The position numbers and the translations under genes were made by a program. A stretch of DNA of 43,541 nt from Cellvibrionales bacterium UBA5860. GTDB taxonomy: Bacteria > Pseudomonadota > Gammaproteobacteria > Pseudomonadales > Porticoccaceae. The stretch is from the NCBI GenBank assembly GCA_002431545.1, contig DJFY01000126.1:9092-52632 (forward strand), written 5' to 3'. The notes below the pieces were generated by a model, which did no database searches, was not told the DNA's origin, and saw only the letters and a program-made list of their open reading frames with translations. Below, piece after piece: positions 16,009 through 24,093 of the stretch (position 1 is its first letter; each line of letters starts with the position of its first letter).

Positions 16009-18205
16009 TGAGGTGGTAGACCGGCGCCGGTTCGCTGTCGACACTCACCTGCACAGTGAGGCAGGCCGCACAGGATTTGCAATAATGCTCAACCAGACTG
16101 ACCGGCTTACTTGGCCGGCGACGCGTGTAGGTGTCCGCTGCTTCGAACACATCGGCCAGATCCCGCTGGCGCTTTTCTGTCGAGTTCAACCAGTTGTCGT
16201 GGCGCGCGCCCAGTTGATAGCCACAGTGTTCGCACTGCCATTGCCCGTCGCTGACACGCACACCACGCCACGCGCCCTCGGCCGGCAACTTTTCCAGCGC
16301 GACGGCGGCAGCGGGCACAATTTCGGCGCGCACCGCGTTGCGGTGGGCCCAGGTTGCCTCTTTGTCGACGCGCATATCGCTGCCGGACTGGAGCACCGCG
16401 CCATAGAGCGTCGTCGCCGCGGCCGGCGTGATGGCGCCCTCCAACAGGTCTTCTTCTACACGGGCAGGGTCGCGTAGAAAGGGGTCGCCCAAACCACCGC
16501 CGCCACCGGCAATACCGCGAAAGACATCGGCCCTGCCAAAACGGATGTTCGTTTGACAGCCCCGCAGCGAAGTATCGATTTCGCCGGTTACCGCCTCCGG
16601 CGACGAAGGCAGCCTGCCCTCGGCCAATTGTCGGGCGACATCACTGTCGCGGATTAACCAGGCCTTGCCGTTGCCGCCCGGCATGCCGCCGGCAAAACCA
16701 CGGGCGGGGATTTCCGCGCCGCTTTGAAAGTTCATACCGACAAAATTATCCGCGCCATAGAGCATAAACGCTTCGTCGATGGCGAGACCGCCGCGCGTCG
16801 CGCCGGCCCCTCCGGCATTACCCAGTATTTTGCGCCACAGCATCAAGACCGGGGAGTCGAGTTCCGCGACCTCGACGTCAGCCCACTTAATGGCCAGAGT
16901 CGACTGCATACCGTAGCAGTCCTGCCCGTCGCCAATACTTTGCCCCGGGCCGCCGATGCCCACCGCCATGCCGAAGGGCATAAACATCGATGGATTACCC
17001 TTGTTGTCATTGCCGAACCAGATACCGAGCGTCACCGCGCCGGAGGACTGGCCAGACACTCGAGCGCGCAGTTCCTCATCACCGGAAGCCGCACAGGCTG
17101 CGGACAGCGCTTCCTGCACCATGCGGCCGACGCGCATGCCGGCAGAAGCGTGGCCACTGGTGACAGGTGCCGGCACCACAGGATTGATAATGGTGCCCGC
17201 CTCGCCCAGGTCGATGTCGATACAGTTCCAGAAGCCCTGGTTGAAGGGAATGTCCGGGGCAAACTGGCACATCACGGGCGCAATCAAACTGCCCTTAGAG
17301 GCCGACTTGCCAGCGTTGATAAAAGCCGCCACCTGAGGACAACCGGAGAAACGGAACTTCAGTTGGTCACCTGCAACCGTCATTTCGCAGTACACCGGAT
17401 TGAGGCTGTCGTCACCAAAACCGTCGTATTCCACGTAGTCGTAGGTTTGGTATGTGCCGTCGGGCAGGCGCGCAATACGCTCGCGGAGGGCTTTTTCGGT
17501 AAGCTCAATATTGTAGTCGGTGTATTTTTTCAGCGTGTCCCGACCATACTCATCAATCAGGCGCGCCATACGCTCGCCGCCCACGTTACAGGCGGCGACG
17601 AGGCTGCGCAGGTCGCTGATAAAAGACAGGGGGACGCGAACGTTGTTGCGCATGAAGCGCACCCATTCTTCATCCAGTACCGCGTTTCGCGCCACGCGCG
17701 TCCCCGGAAAACGCAGAGCCTCAGAATAAGTATCGCGTGCTTCCGGCGCAAAACCGCTGATGGCGGAGCCGCCGATATCCATCAGGTGGGCATTGGAAAA
17801 GGTCCAACCCACCAGGTCTTCACCATAGAAGACCGGCATGACGATGCCAACATCGCCCTGGTGCAGGGCGCCACTCGTATGGGGGTCGTTGCAGATAAAG
17901 GCATCGCCCGGCTGAATATCGTCCGGTGACCGCTCTCGCGCAATGGCCTCGACTCCCATCCGGGAGGATGCCATGTGTAAAAGAATGTAGCCGGAGCTGC
18001 CGATCTGATTCAGATCGGCGTCGAACAGGACGGTGGAAAAGTCCTTGGATTCGGTCAATACCGGGGAGCCGGACGTGCGCAAAAGCACCAGGCTCATCTC
18101 CGTGGTGATATTGTCAAAGGCGGAACGAATCACCTCAGCGGTGATCGGGTCGAAATCCTGATTGGCCTGGGCCGGGCTGGCTTCAGCTACGCTTGTCGTA
18201 CTCAT
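16001..18205 (-). CDS. hyuB: Hydantoinase B / ketone carboxylase alpha fused to zinc ribbon
   Basis: HyuB-family protein, the partner of HyuA in 5-oxoprolinase, hydantoinase and acetone/acetophenone-type carboxylases. The core runs to about residue 610. It includes DPITAEVIRSAFDNI near the start, FICNDPHTSGALHQGDVG (about 103-120) with the usual ND.. metal or substrate motif, and GIAGGGGGLGDPFLRDP at its canonical end. Beyond it is an extra C-terminal domain of about 90-120 residues with CEHC (C658, C661) and CKSCAAC (C709, C712, C715). This resembles the zinc-ribbon gamma subunit of acetone carboxylase (AcxC). The ATG at 18205 has AGGAG 7 nt upstream, so it is preferred over 18244. A 6-bp hairpin (18221-18235) sits just before this site. 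Confidence 0.88.
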   Translation of the reverse strand: MSTTSVAEASPAQANQDFDPITAEVIRSAFDNITTEMSLVLLRTSGSPVLTESKDFSTVLFDADLNQIGSSGYILLHMASSRMGVEAIARERSPDDIQPGDAFICNDPHTSGALHQGDVGIVMPVFYGEDLVGWTFSNAHLMDIGGSAISGFAPEARDTYSEALRFPGTRVARNAVLDEEWVRFMRNNVRVPLSFISDLRSLVAACNVGGERMARLIDEYGRDTLKKYTDYNIELTEKALRERIARLPDGTYQTYDYVEYDGFGDDSLNPVYCEMTVAGDQLKFRFSGCPQVAAFINAGKSASKGSLIAPVMCQFAPDIPFNQGFWNCIDIDLGEAGTIINPVVPAPVTSGHASAGMRVGRMVQEALSAACAASGDEELRARVSGQSSGAVTLGIWFGNDNKGNPSMFMPFGMAVGIGGPGQSIGDGQDCYGMQSTLAIKWADVEVAELDSPVLMLWRKILGNAGGAGATRGGLAIDEAFMLYGADNFVGMNFQSGAEIPARGFAGGMPGGNGKAWLIRDSDVARQLAEGRLPSSPEAVTGEIDTSLRGCQTNIRFGRADVFRGIAGGGGGLGDPFLRDPARVEEDLLEGAITPAAATTLYGAVLQSGSDMRVDKEATWAHRNAVRAEIVPAAAVALEKLPAEGAWRGVRVSDGQWQCEHCGYQLGARHDNWLNSTEKRQRDLADVFEAADTYTRRRPSKPVSLVEHYCKSCAACLTVQVSVDSEPAPVYHLNG

Positions 18206-18220
18206 CTTGGCTCTCCTACT

Positions 18221-18235
18221 ACCGCCACTGGCGGT
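18221..18235 (-). promoter_or_regulatory. Hairpin just upstream of the hyuB ribosome-binding site
   Basis: A perfect 6-bp inverted repeat, ACCGCC-AGT-GGCGGT in the mRNA sense, ends a few bases before the AGGAG ribosome-binding site of hyuB. It lies in the 119-bp hyuA-hyuB gap. It may set the relative expression of the two subunits or mark mRNA processing. No T-run follows, so it is not a terminator. Confidence 0.4.
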
Positions 18236-18324
18236 GTTCCTCAACTATTATTAGTTTTTTAAATGGCACCGATCCGGATTGTGTTTCACAACTGTGTCAG
18301 TACCGGAGGCTCTAGAGCGTCGGT

Positions 18325-20415
18325 CTAGGTCTCCTTGATGGCAACCCTGAAATTGTCGTATTCATCGCGCCGCGCTGTGGCATCGCGCGGGATGTAAATC
18401 GTCGTGTCGCGACAGTCGATGATGCCGGGCCCGGAGAACTCGGCACCGGGCTCGAGCTTGTCCGCCGCGTAAATCGGCGTATCCGCCCACACCTGCTCGT
18501 CAGGTAGGAACAGTTGGCGCCGGGTTTGAATAGCGTCCTCGGCACTGGCGCCCGACGTCGCTCGGGCCTCGATGTCGGGCTTTTGCCGGAGACCAATCCC
18601 GGTGACAACGTAGTTGACCAGCATCAGTTCCGATTCGCTCCAGGCGGTATCGGGGCCGAACTCCTCCTCATAGGCGGCATCGAAGGCTGGCCGCAGGGCG
18701 ATGCCCAGTTCCTGCTCGACGCTGTCCTTTGCCATCGGCATATACATTTCCGCAAGCTGGCCCACGTAGCGAAAATCGCCGCCGAAGCTAATCTGCATGT
18801 CGTCCTCGGCAAAACCCGCCTCCCGCAAATCCTCGCGCACCAGTTTTTCCAGGCGGTCGCGTGTTGCAATCATGTGCCCGTAGCCGTCTTCCGATCCCAC
18901 CAACCAGCCGATGGTCGCCGATTCACGGCGGATGTAGTCCGCTTCCAACAAACCGTAAGCGGAAAATGCCGAACTCTGCCCGGGGATAATCATGTCGGTA
19001 ATACCCAGCTTCTGACACATGGATGCGCTGAATACGGGCAGCGCACCCCCGTAGGCAATAAATGTGCATTTACGCGGATCGCGCCCCCGGCTCACCGACA
19101 GCTCGCGCAGGGCGTTGGCCATATTGGCCACGACCAGGGAATAAGCACCGGCGGCGGTTCTGACTGCGTCCCAGCCCAGGGCATTACCGACCTTGCTTTC
19201 CAGGGCCTGGCGCGCGGCATCCAGATCGAGCTCGTACTTGCCACCCAGATAGTTTTTCGGATCGATAAAGCCCATGACCGCCATACAATCGGTCACCGTG
19301 GGCTCGGTGCCGCCGCGACCCGAACAGGCCGGGCCCGGCGTGGACCCCGCGCTTTGCGGTCCCACCTGTGGAATACCGCGCGCGTCGAGATGCACGATAC
19401 TGCCGCCGCCGGCGCCAATGGAATCGATATCCAGCAAACTGAGTGCGGTATCGAAGCGGCCGATGGTGCAACGCTGCACGACCTTGGGTTGCTGCTTATG
19501 AATCAGAATGGAATCAAAACTGGTTCCACCCATGTCACCACACAGGACTTCGTCCAGCCCGTAACGACGCGCCAGGGCAGCGGAGCCGACGGCGCCGCCG
19601 GCAGGACCGGAGCTGTATAGCTGTATCGGCACGGTCTTGACGACCTCTTCGGTAAGCACCCCGCCAAGGCCGTTAAAAAACTCCAGCGCCCGCTCGTAAC
19701 CGCGGCTGCGCAGGCCCCGGGCGACAGTTTCGACAAAGCCTTTTACCGGTGGCTGCACATAACAGTTGAGAATGGCAGTCTGCCAACGTTCAAACTCGCG
19801 AAACACCGATGCCACCGAAACCGACTGGGTGACAAAGATATCCGGAGCAATGCGGCGGATAATTTCCTCGGCCGTCTTTTCGTGGGTATTGTTGGCAGTG
19901 CTCCAGAGAAAGCATACGGCGATACAGTCGACACCGGCGTCAATCAACCGCTGCACCTCCCGCTCGACCTGCAGGTGGTCCAGGGCGACAACCACTTTGC
20001 CATCACGGTCGACGCGCTCGTCGATCTCGGCGATATATTCGCGCGCGATCAGTCGCGGCAAATTGCGCTGCAAATGGTCGTCACGGACGTTCATCCGCGC
20101 TCCGCGGCCAACGCGCAGAATATCGGCAAAACCGGCGGTGACGAGCACGCCGACTCTCGCGCCTTTGAGTTCGGTCAATGCGTTGGTCACAATCGTATTG
20201 CCGTTGACGAATGCGCGACAATGCCGCGACAACAACTCCTCTACCGGCACCCCCAGCGTTTCCGAAACATTGCTAAGCGCGTTGAATATACCCACCGAAT
20301 AATCATCGTGGGTCGTTAACGCCTTGGCGCGCACGACGTTTTTCCCCTGTACCGAACATAAATCGGTATGCGTGCCACCGACATCGATGCCAATACTGAT
20401 TTCACTTGCCACCAT
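18325..20415 (-). CDS. hyuA: Hydantoinase A / ketone carboxylase beta subunit (ASKHA)
   Basis: HyuA-family ATP-dependent enzyme, 696 residues. It is the subunit that activates substrate with ATP in hydantoinase, 5-oxoprolinase and acetone carboxylase beta. The ASKHA phosphate-binding motifs are intact: GIDVGGTHTD at 9-18, VNGNTIVTNAL near 70-80, SSGPAGGAVGSA at 268-279 and GDMGGTSFD at 293-301. The ATG at 20413-20415 follows a GGGGGTGG purine stretch. It is upstream of hyuB (119-bp gap) and divergent from the SDR gene. With HyuB and its AcxC-like tail, the most economical reading is an ATP-dependent, biotin-independent carboxylase of a ketone or a ring-opening amidohydrolase. The two cannot be separated by sequence alone. 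Confidence 0.88.
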   Translation of the reverse strand: MVASEISIGIDVGGTHTDLCSVQGKNVVRAKALTTHDDYSVGIFNALSNVSETLGVPVEELLSRHCRAFVNGNTIVTNALTELKGARVGVLVTAGFADILRVGRGARMNVRDDHLQRNLPRLIAREYIAEIDERVDRDGKVVVALDHLQVEREVQRLIDAGVDCIAVCFLWSTANNTHEKTAEEIIRRIAPDIFVTQSVSVASVFREFERWQTAILNCYVQPPVKGFVETVARGLRSRGYERALEFFNGLGGVLTEEVVKTVPIQLYSSGPAGGAVGSAALARRYGLDEVLCGDMGGTSFDSILIHKQQPKVVQRCTIGRFDTALSLLDIDSIGAGGGSIVHLDARGIPQVGPQSAGSTPGPACSGRGGTEPTVTDCMAVMGFIDPKNYLGGKYELDLDAARQALESKVGNALGWDAVRTAAGAYSLVVANMANALRELSVSRGRDPRKCTFIAYGGALPVFSASMCQKLGITDMIIPGQSSAFSAYGLLEADYIRRESATIGWLVGSEDGYGHMIATRDRLEKLVREDLREAGFAEDDMQISFGGDFRYVGQLAEMYMPMAKDSVEQELGIALRPAFDAAYEEEFGPDTAWSESELMLVNYVVTGIGLRQKPDIEARATSGASAEDAIQTRRQLFLPDEQVWADTPIYAADKLEPGAEFSGPGIIDCRDTTIYIPRDATARRDEYDNFRVAIKET

Positions 20416-20739
20416 GGCCCACCCCCTGCTTATTAAGAATTATTAAAAAGGAAAATGAAGCTTTTTTGCCCAGCGCTGACTGCGCACCGACCCGGGCCTG
20501 TCCAGGCATCTCGTTTTAAGTTATAGCAGCCGGGGCACGAACATATAGTTGACACCTCAATTAAAATTACTTTTCATCCGCGAAGCAAGTCGCGTGTGCC
20601 TCACGCACCAGGACATGCGGCCCCGCAAATGCTATCGAGCGTCACCACCGCAAGTCGCGCAGCCAATCCATGCTGGACTCGAGTCTTGCCGCAATGCCAG
20701 AATCCCCGAACCAAATAAATAACCATACAGGGATAAATC
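20416..20739. other. Divergent promoter region between hyuA and SDR gene
   Basis: This 324-bp region separates two divergent genes. It contains a good plus-strand promoter (listed separately at 20549-20577). For hyuA there is only a good minus-strand -10 (TATAAC, near 20520-20526) without a matching -35. An AT-rich leader precedes hyuA. No gene is seen. Confidence 0.5.
20549..20577 (+). promoter_or_regulatory. Predicted sigma-70 promoter for the SDR gene
   Basis: A perfect -35 box TTGACA (20549-20554) is followed after 17 bp by TTTCAT (20572-20577), which matches four of six -10 bases. Transcription would begin near 20584 and leave a leader of about 155 nt before the SDR start. Confidence 0.5.
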
Positions 20740-21495
20740 ATGAGTGATCTCACAGGAAAGGTAGCACTGATTACTGGCGCCGCCAGGGGCCAGGGCGAAG
20801 CTGAAGCCAGATTGTTTGCCGAACGCGGCGCCAAAGTCATGATCTGCGATGTACTCGACGAACAGGCTCAGAAGGTGGCCGCCGACATTGGCGATTCCGC
20901 CAGAGCCATGCGGCTCGACGTCACCCGTGCCGATGACTGGGCCCAGGCAGTCAGCGAAACGGTATCGGCCTTCGGCAAACTCAATGTGCTGGTCAACAAC
21001 GCTGCCATCGCGGGCGTAAAACCTTTCGACGACATGAGCCAGGAAGATTACATGGCGGTTATTAACATCAATCAGCTCGGTGTGTTTTTGGGTATGAAGG
21101 CAGTGGCCGGGGCCATGCGCAATGCCGGCGGCGGGTCGATTATCAACATTTCGTCCATCGCCGGCATGGGCGGTATGCCCGGCGGCATGGCCTATTGCGC
21201 CAGCAAGTTTGCAGTGCGCGGCATGACCAAGGTCGCCGCCATGGAACTGGGGCGTGACAATATTCGCGTCAACTCGATTCATCCAGGCGGCGTGCTCACC
21301 AACATGGTGACCGACGCGGGCCTCCCCGGCGATGTCGCCAACGACCTGTTTAAGGGCGTGCCACTGGGGCGTATCTCGCAACCGCGGGAAATGGCGACGC
21401 TGGCCGCTTACCTGGCATCTGACGACAGCTCCTATTCCTCGGGTTCGGAGTTTGTCGCGGACGGCGGCATGACCGCCGGTTTCGCATTGGAATAA
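20740..21495 (+). CDS. Short-chain dehydrogenase/reductase (SDR)
   Basis: Classical SDR of 251 residues, NAD(P)-dependent, acting on an alcohol/ketone pair. The Rossmann motif TGAARGQG is at 12-19, the Asp after strand 2 (MICD, residue 37) favours NAD(H), NNAA is at 86-89, and the catalytic Ser/Tyr/Lys are S138 (INISSI), Y152 and K156 (YCASK). The end, with SDDSSYSSGSEFVADGGMTAG, is typical of the FabG-like class. The ATG at 20740 has AGGGAT a few bases upstream. It is divergent from hyuA and shares its intergenic region, and two MaoC genes follow downstream. A 3-hydroxyacyl or cyclic alcohol substrate fits the setting, but none is proven. Confidence 0.9.
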   Translation: MSDLTGKVALITGAARGQGEAEARLFAERGAKVMICDVLDEQAQKVAADIGDSARAMRLDVTRADDWAQAVSETVSAFGKLNVLVNNAAIAGVKPFDDMSQEDYMAVININQLGVFLGMKAVAGAMRNAGGGSIINISSIAGMGGMPGGMAYCASKFAVRGMTKVAAMELGRDNIRVNSIHPGGVLTNMVTDAGLPGDVANDLFKGVPLGRISQPREMATLAAYLASDDSSYSSGSEFVADGGMTAGFALE

Positions 21496-21878
21496 GCTAG
21501 AGTAGATGTCAGCGTCCTAGCCCATATTGTCCGCTCCGCACCTGACGACGCTGATACCGACAGGCCCGACAAACTTGGATTTGGCAATGGCCGTGGTTTA
21601 TCCTCAAATAAACCCGGCCCTGCCAGGGCACGGCAACCGTACTACTTGCAAACTTTATGAAGCAACGTACCGAGCCTGGATTATATGGATAACACGCCGC
21701 GTGCTTTGCACAGCCGGTTGGCATAACCGAGAAATACAACAACGATTACAACGGCAATCGCCTGGAGCTGCCGGACCGAAGCCACCGAACAGCAACCGCC
21801 GGTTTATATAGGCATAAACCCGTTTCAGGCATCTGACCGAACGATGTCCCGACACTGTAAAACAATAAGGAGACCCCA
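21496..21878. other. Intergenic region with two related inverted repeats
   Basis: The 383 bp between the SDR and the first MaoC gene hold no convincing gene; a 94-codon ORF at 21527 has no recognisable features. Two inverted repeats are present. One is a 7-bp perfect repeat, GGTTTAT-ATAGGC-ATAAACC, at 21801-21820. The other is a 5-bp repeat, CGGTT-GGCAT-AACCG, at 21715-21729. Both contain CCGGTT followed by GCATAA and CC, so they may be two copies of one operator. Confidence 0.5.
21801..21820. promoter_or_regulatory. 7-bp inverted repeat upstream of the maoC pair
   Basis: GGTTTAT and ATAAACC flank a 6-nt spacer, a perfect dyad ending 58 bp before the first MaoC start. It has the size of a TetR- or GntR-type operator. 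The regulator is not in the window, and no binding family can be named. Confidence 0.4.
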
Positions 21879-22394
21879 ATGGCCGAATTCAAATTTCCCG
21901 TAGACGCTAGCCAGATCATGTTGTTCGCCCGCGCGGTAGGCGACAAAAACCCGATTTATTCCGACGCCGAGTACGCCAGCGGTACGGAACCGGGCGGCAC
22001 CATCGCGCCACCGACCTTTGTCCAGGCCGGTTGCCAGTACGACCCCAGCTTCCCTTTACGACCCCGAATCGGCGAGCCCTGGTTCGGCTCGGGAAAAGAA
22101 GCCACGGGCATCAAACCGAAAGAAAAGAAAGACGATGATAGCGATAAAAGCAGCGGCAGCAGCGCGCGTATGCTGCATGCCGAACAACAGTACGTGTACC
22201 ACAAACCGATTCGCCCCGGGGACGAACTCACAGTCTCGACGCGGCGCGGTAACGCCTGGACCAAAGAAGGACGCCGCGGCGGCGCACTGAACTTTACCGA
22301 GACGATCACAGAATATCGTGACGCCAACGGCGACCTGGTGGTCACCGCGACTTCCGTGGGCGTAACCACGGGCAAAGCGGTATCCCAGGATTAG
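21879..22394 (+). CDS. MaoC-like hotdog dehydratase, N-terminal type (FAS1-like)
   Basis: A 171-residue hotdog-fold protein of the MaoC_dehydrat_N / FAS1-like dehydratase type. The opening FPVDASQIMLFARAVGDKNPIY, then GGTIAPPTFVQAG and later YHKPIRPGDELTVS are typical of this half of two-part hydratases such as HadA. The classical hydratase-2 D..H motif is absent, so catalysis would depend on the partner encoded next. A charged, low-complexity segment (PKEKKDDDSDKSSGSS, about 80-95) looks like an inserted loop. The ATG at 21879 has AAGGAG 8 nt upstream. The next gene begins 63 bp after its stop. Confidence 0.85.
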   Translation: MAEFKFPVDASQIMLFARAVGDKNPIYSDAEYASGTEPGGTIAPPTFVQAGCQYDPSFPLRPRIGEPWFGSGKEATGIKPKEKKDDDSDKSSGSSARMLHAEQQYVYHKPIRPGDELTVSTRRGNAWTKEGRRGGALNFTETITEYRDANGDLVVTATSVGVTTGKAVSQD

Positions 22395-22457
22395 GTGGCG
22401 ACATCCACCCAAAGCGAATGCATCCGCCTACGGCGAATCAATACAGAGGAAACAGTC

Positions 22458-22880
22458 ATGGCTCTCAAAGCAAGCGAACTCAAAATCGGCGATACACACC
22501 AGGAACAGGTCGCCCAGAATCTTTCCCGGACCCAAATCGTGCAGTACGCCGGCGCTTCCGGCGATTACATGCCACTGCATACCGACGAAGTATATGCAAA
22601 GGAGATAGCCGGATATCCGGGCGTCTTTGCTCACGGCATGCTGTCGATGGGCGCGACCGGGGTCATGTTAACCAATTGGGTAGGCGACGGCCGACTAACG
22701 AAATACAGTGCGCGCTTCACGCGGCAGGTCTGGCCGGGCGATGACTTGATCGCTCAGGCCACCGTCACGGGACTCGTCGAAGAAGACGGCCAGCAGCTGG
22801 TCGAACTGGATGTAGTAACGACCAATCAGGACGGCCAGGAGGTCATCAACGGTAAAGCCACAGCACGGGTCGACCCCTGA
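22458..22880 (+). CDS. MaoC-family enoyl-CoA hydratase
   Basis: A 140-residue single-hotdog MaoC protein, predicted to hydrate or dehydrate enoyl-CoA thioesters. The hydratase-2 motif is intact: D36 and H41 in YAGASGDYMPLHTD, with FAHGMLSMG (H59, G60) completing the oxyanion region. The ATG at 22458 has AGAGGA about 8 nt upstream; an in-frame alternative further up lacks one. It is the likely partner of the upstream non-catalytic MaoC_N protein, as in HadAB heterodimers. Together with the SDR they could carry out the two middle steps of a beta-oxidation cycle. Confidence 0.88.
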   Translation: MALKASELKIGDTHQEQVAQNLSRTQIVQYAGASGDYMPLHTDEVYAKEIAGYPGVFAHGMLSMGATGVMLTNWVGDGRLTKYSARFTRQVWPGDDLIAQATVTGLVEEDGQQLVELDVVTTNQDGQEVINGKATARVDP

Positions 22881-23010
22881 GCCGAGAGAGCCTATCGGAA
22901 AGCCTGCGCATAGCAGCCGCACCCCGCGGGGCGGCATGGTATCTGCGGTGGGTGAATGCGGTGGGCGAACGAGGAACCTTAACGGGTAAGTCGGCAACGG
23001 CGCACTGACG

Positions 23011-23541
23011 ATGTCCAAGCTGCAGCACTATCTTTCGCTCGTGGTGTTCACACTCGGTTTTATCGTTGGCATCCAGATTCCGAACTATCTCGATCAGTAC
23101 GCCAAACGTGTCGATGCCCGCTTGCGGGAGGCGGGCGATCACCTGCACGGCTACCAGCTGATCGCCGACCGTAACCACGGTGGCAGTCTCGACGCCTTGC
23201 TGGAACGACATCGTCAGAGCATCGATGAAACCTTTCGCGCGGAAGCGCCGGTAATCGAGCGACTGATCGTGCAAAAGCAACTGTACCAGCGCGAACAGAA
23301 TGCTCTGGAACTGGGCTGGTTTCGAGCTGTCGGGTTTCTGGTTCTGAGAGGCAACCGGTCACTGATGCGGGAAACCTGGCGGCAGTACTCTACTGGAATA
23401 CCGCTCAATACTCAGGCAGTGGTCGCGGCCTTCCTGTGCGCGGCGCTAGCCTGCGTGTTACTGGAACTGACGGCGTGGCTGCTCGGACTGATCTTTCGTC
23501 CCCTTTTCCGCCGAAGGCGGCGCGACGTAACTGACGTTTAA
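23011..23541 (+). CDS. DUF2937 family membrane protein
   Basis: A 176-residue protein matching the DUF2937 pattern: an N-terminal membrane segment (LSLVVFTLGFIVGIQIPNYL), a soluble central helical region rich in charged residues, and a second hydrophobic segment near 133-163 (AVVAAFLCAALACVLLELTAWLLGL), ending in an Arg-rich tail (FRRRRRD). The start is ATG 23011. It stands apart from the maoC genes by 130 bp and probably has its own role at the membrane, which is unknown. The family assignment is from memory of length and topology. Confidence 0.65.
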   Translation: MSKLQHYLSLVVFTLGFIVGIQIPNYLDQYAKRVDARLREAGDHLHGYQLIADRNHGGSLDALLERHRQSIDETFRAEAPVIERLIVQKQLYQREQNALELGWFRAVGFLVLRGNRSLMRETWRQYSTGIPLNTQAVVAAFLCAALACVLLELTAWLLGLIFRPLFRRRRRDVTDV

Positions 23542-23616
23542 CGCCGAAGGCACGCGGCCGGCCCAATCCACCCGGGATTTGATCGGAGCAGCCGTGTGCG
23601 GTTCGCCACGTCGACA

Positions 23617-24027
23617 CTATTCATCGCAAACATGACGCTTCGAGGTTTCCTTGTCCCGATCTGCGTAGGGAATTTTCGGCATCATGTTTGACATCATGGT
23701 CGGTGCCTGACCGCGGCAACCGCGCATCTGCTTCAGGACAGGGTGTTGCGACATTTCCAGACCAAAGGCCAGCGCGGTTTTCTCTGCCTTCGCCCGCTTA
23801 CCGTCCGCACACAGGGCTTTGATTTCCGCCTCCATGGCGCGCCCACGCTGCTCCAGGTCTTTCAGCTGCTGTTGATCGATACCGGCCACGCAAGCCTGAA
23901 TTTTTTGCATTTCCTGCATCATGCGCTGCATATCCGCTTCGCTCATACCCTGATAGTTCTGCGCCAGAGTCAGACTTGACGCCAATGCCAGAACCCATGC
24001 CAGCCCCAATCCCGTAAACCGTGTCAT
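23617..24027 (-). CDS. Small periplasmic protein, function unknown
   Basis: The ATG at 24027 has AAGGAG 7 nt upstream and gives a 136-residue product with a signal peptide (MTRFTGLGLAWVLALASSLTLAQ). The first ATG at 24087 would spoil the signal and is not preferred. The mature protein is helical and rich in Met and Gln (EADMQRMMQEMQKIQACV), with Cys residues in IQACV, KALCADG, MRGCRG and KRHVC that could form two disulfides. No known domain was recognised. It lies 66 bp downstream of the CoA-transferase gene on the same strand. Confidence 0.7.
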   Translation of the reverse strand: MTRFTGLGLAWVLALASSLTLAQNYQGMSEADMQRMMQEMQKIQACVAGIDQQQLKDLEQRGRAMEAEIKALCADGKRAKAEKTALAFGLEMSQHPVLKQMRGCRGQAPTMMSNMMPKIPYADRDKETSKRHVCDE

Positions 24028-24093
24028 TGAAAACTCCTTGTATTGCCAATTTTTCGCACCGGGAACCGGCGGCGGCCACGCCAACATCTGGCC

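Noticed and set aside
16724..17929. 401-codon plus-strand ORF opposite hyuB
   Set aside because: It is antisense to a well-supported gene, has no recognisable domain, and is rich in His, Arg and Thr, as expected from reading GC-rich codons backwards.
18514..19620. 368-codon plus-strand ORF opposite hyuA
   Set aside because: Antisense shadow of hyuA with no domain or ribosome-binding site.
21527..21811. 94-codon ORF between the SDR and MaoC genes
   Set aside because: No ribosome-binding site, no domain, and it overlaps inverted repeats that look regulatory.
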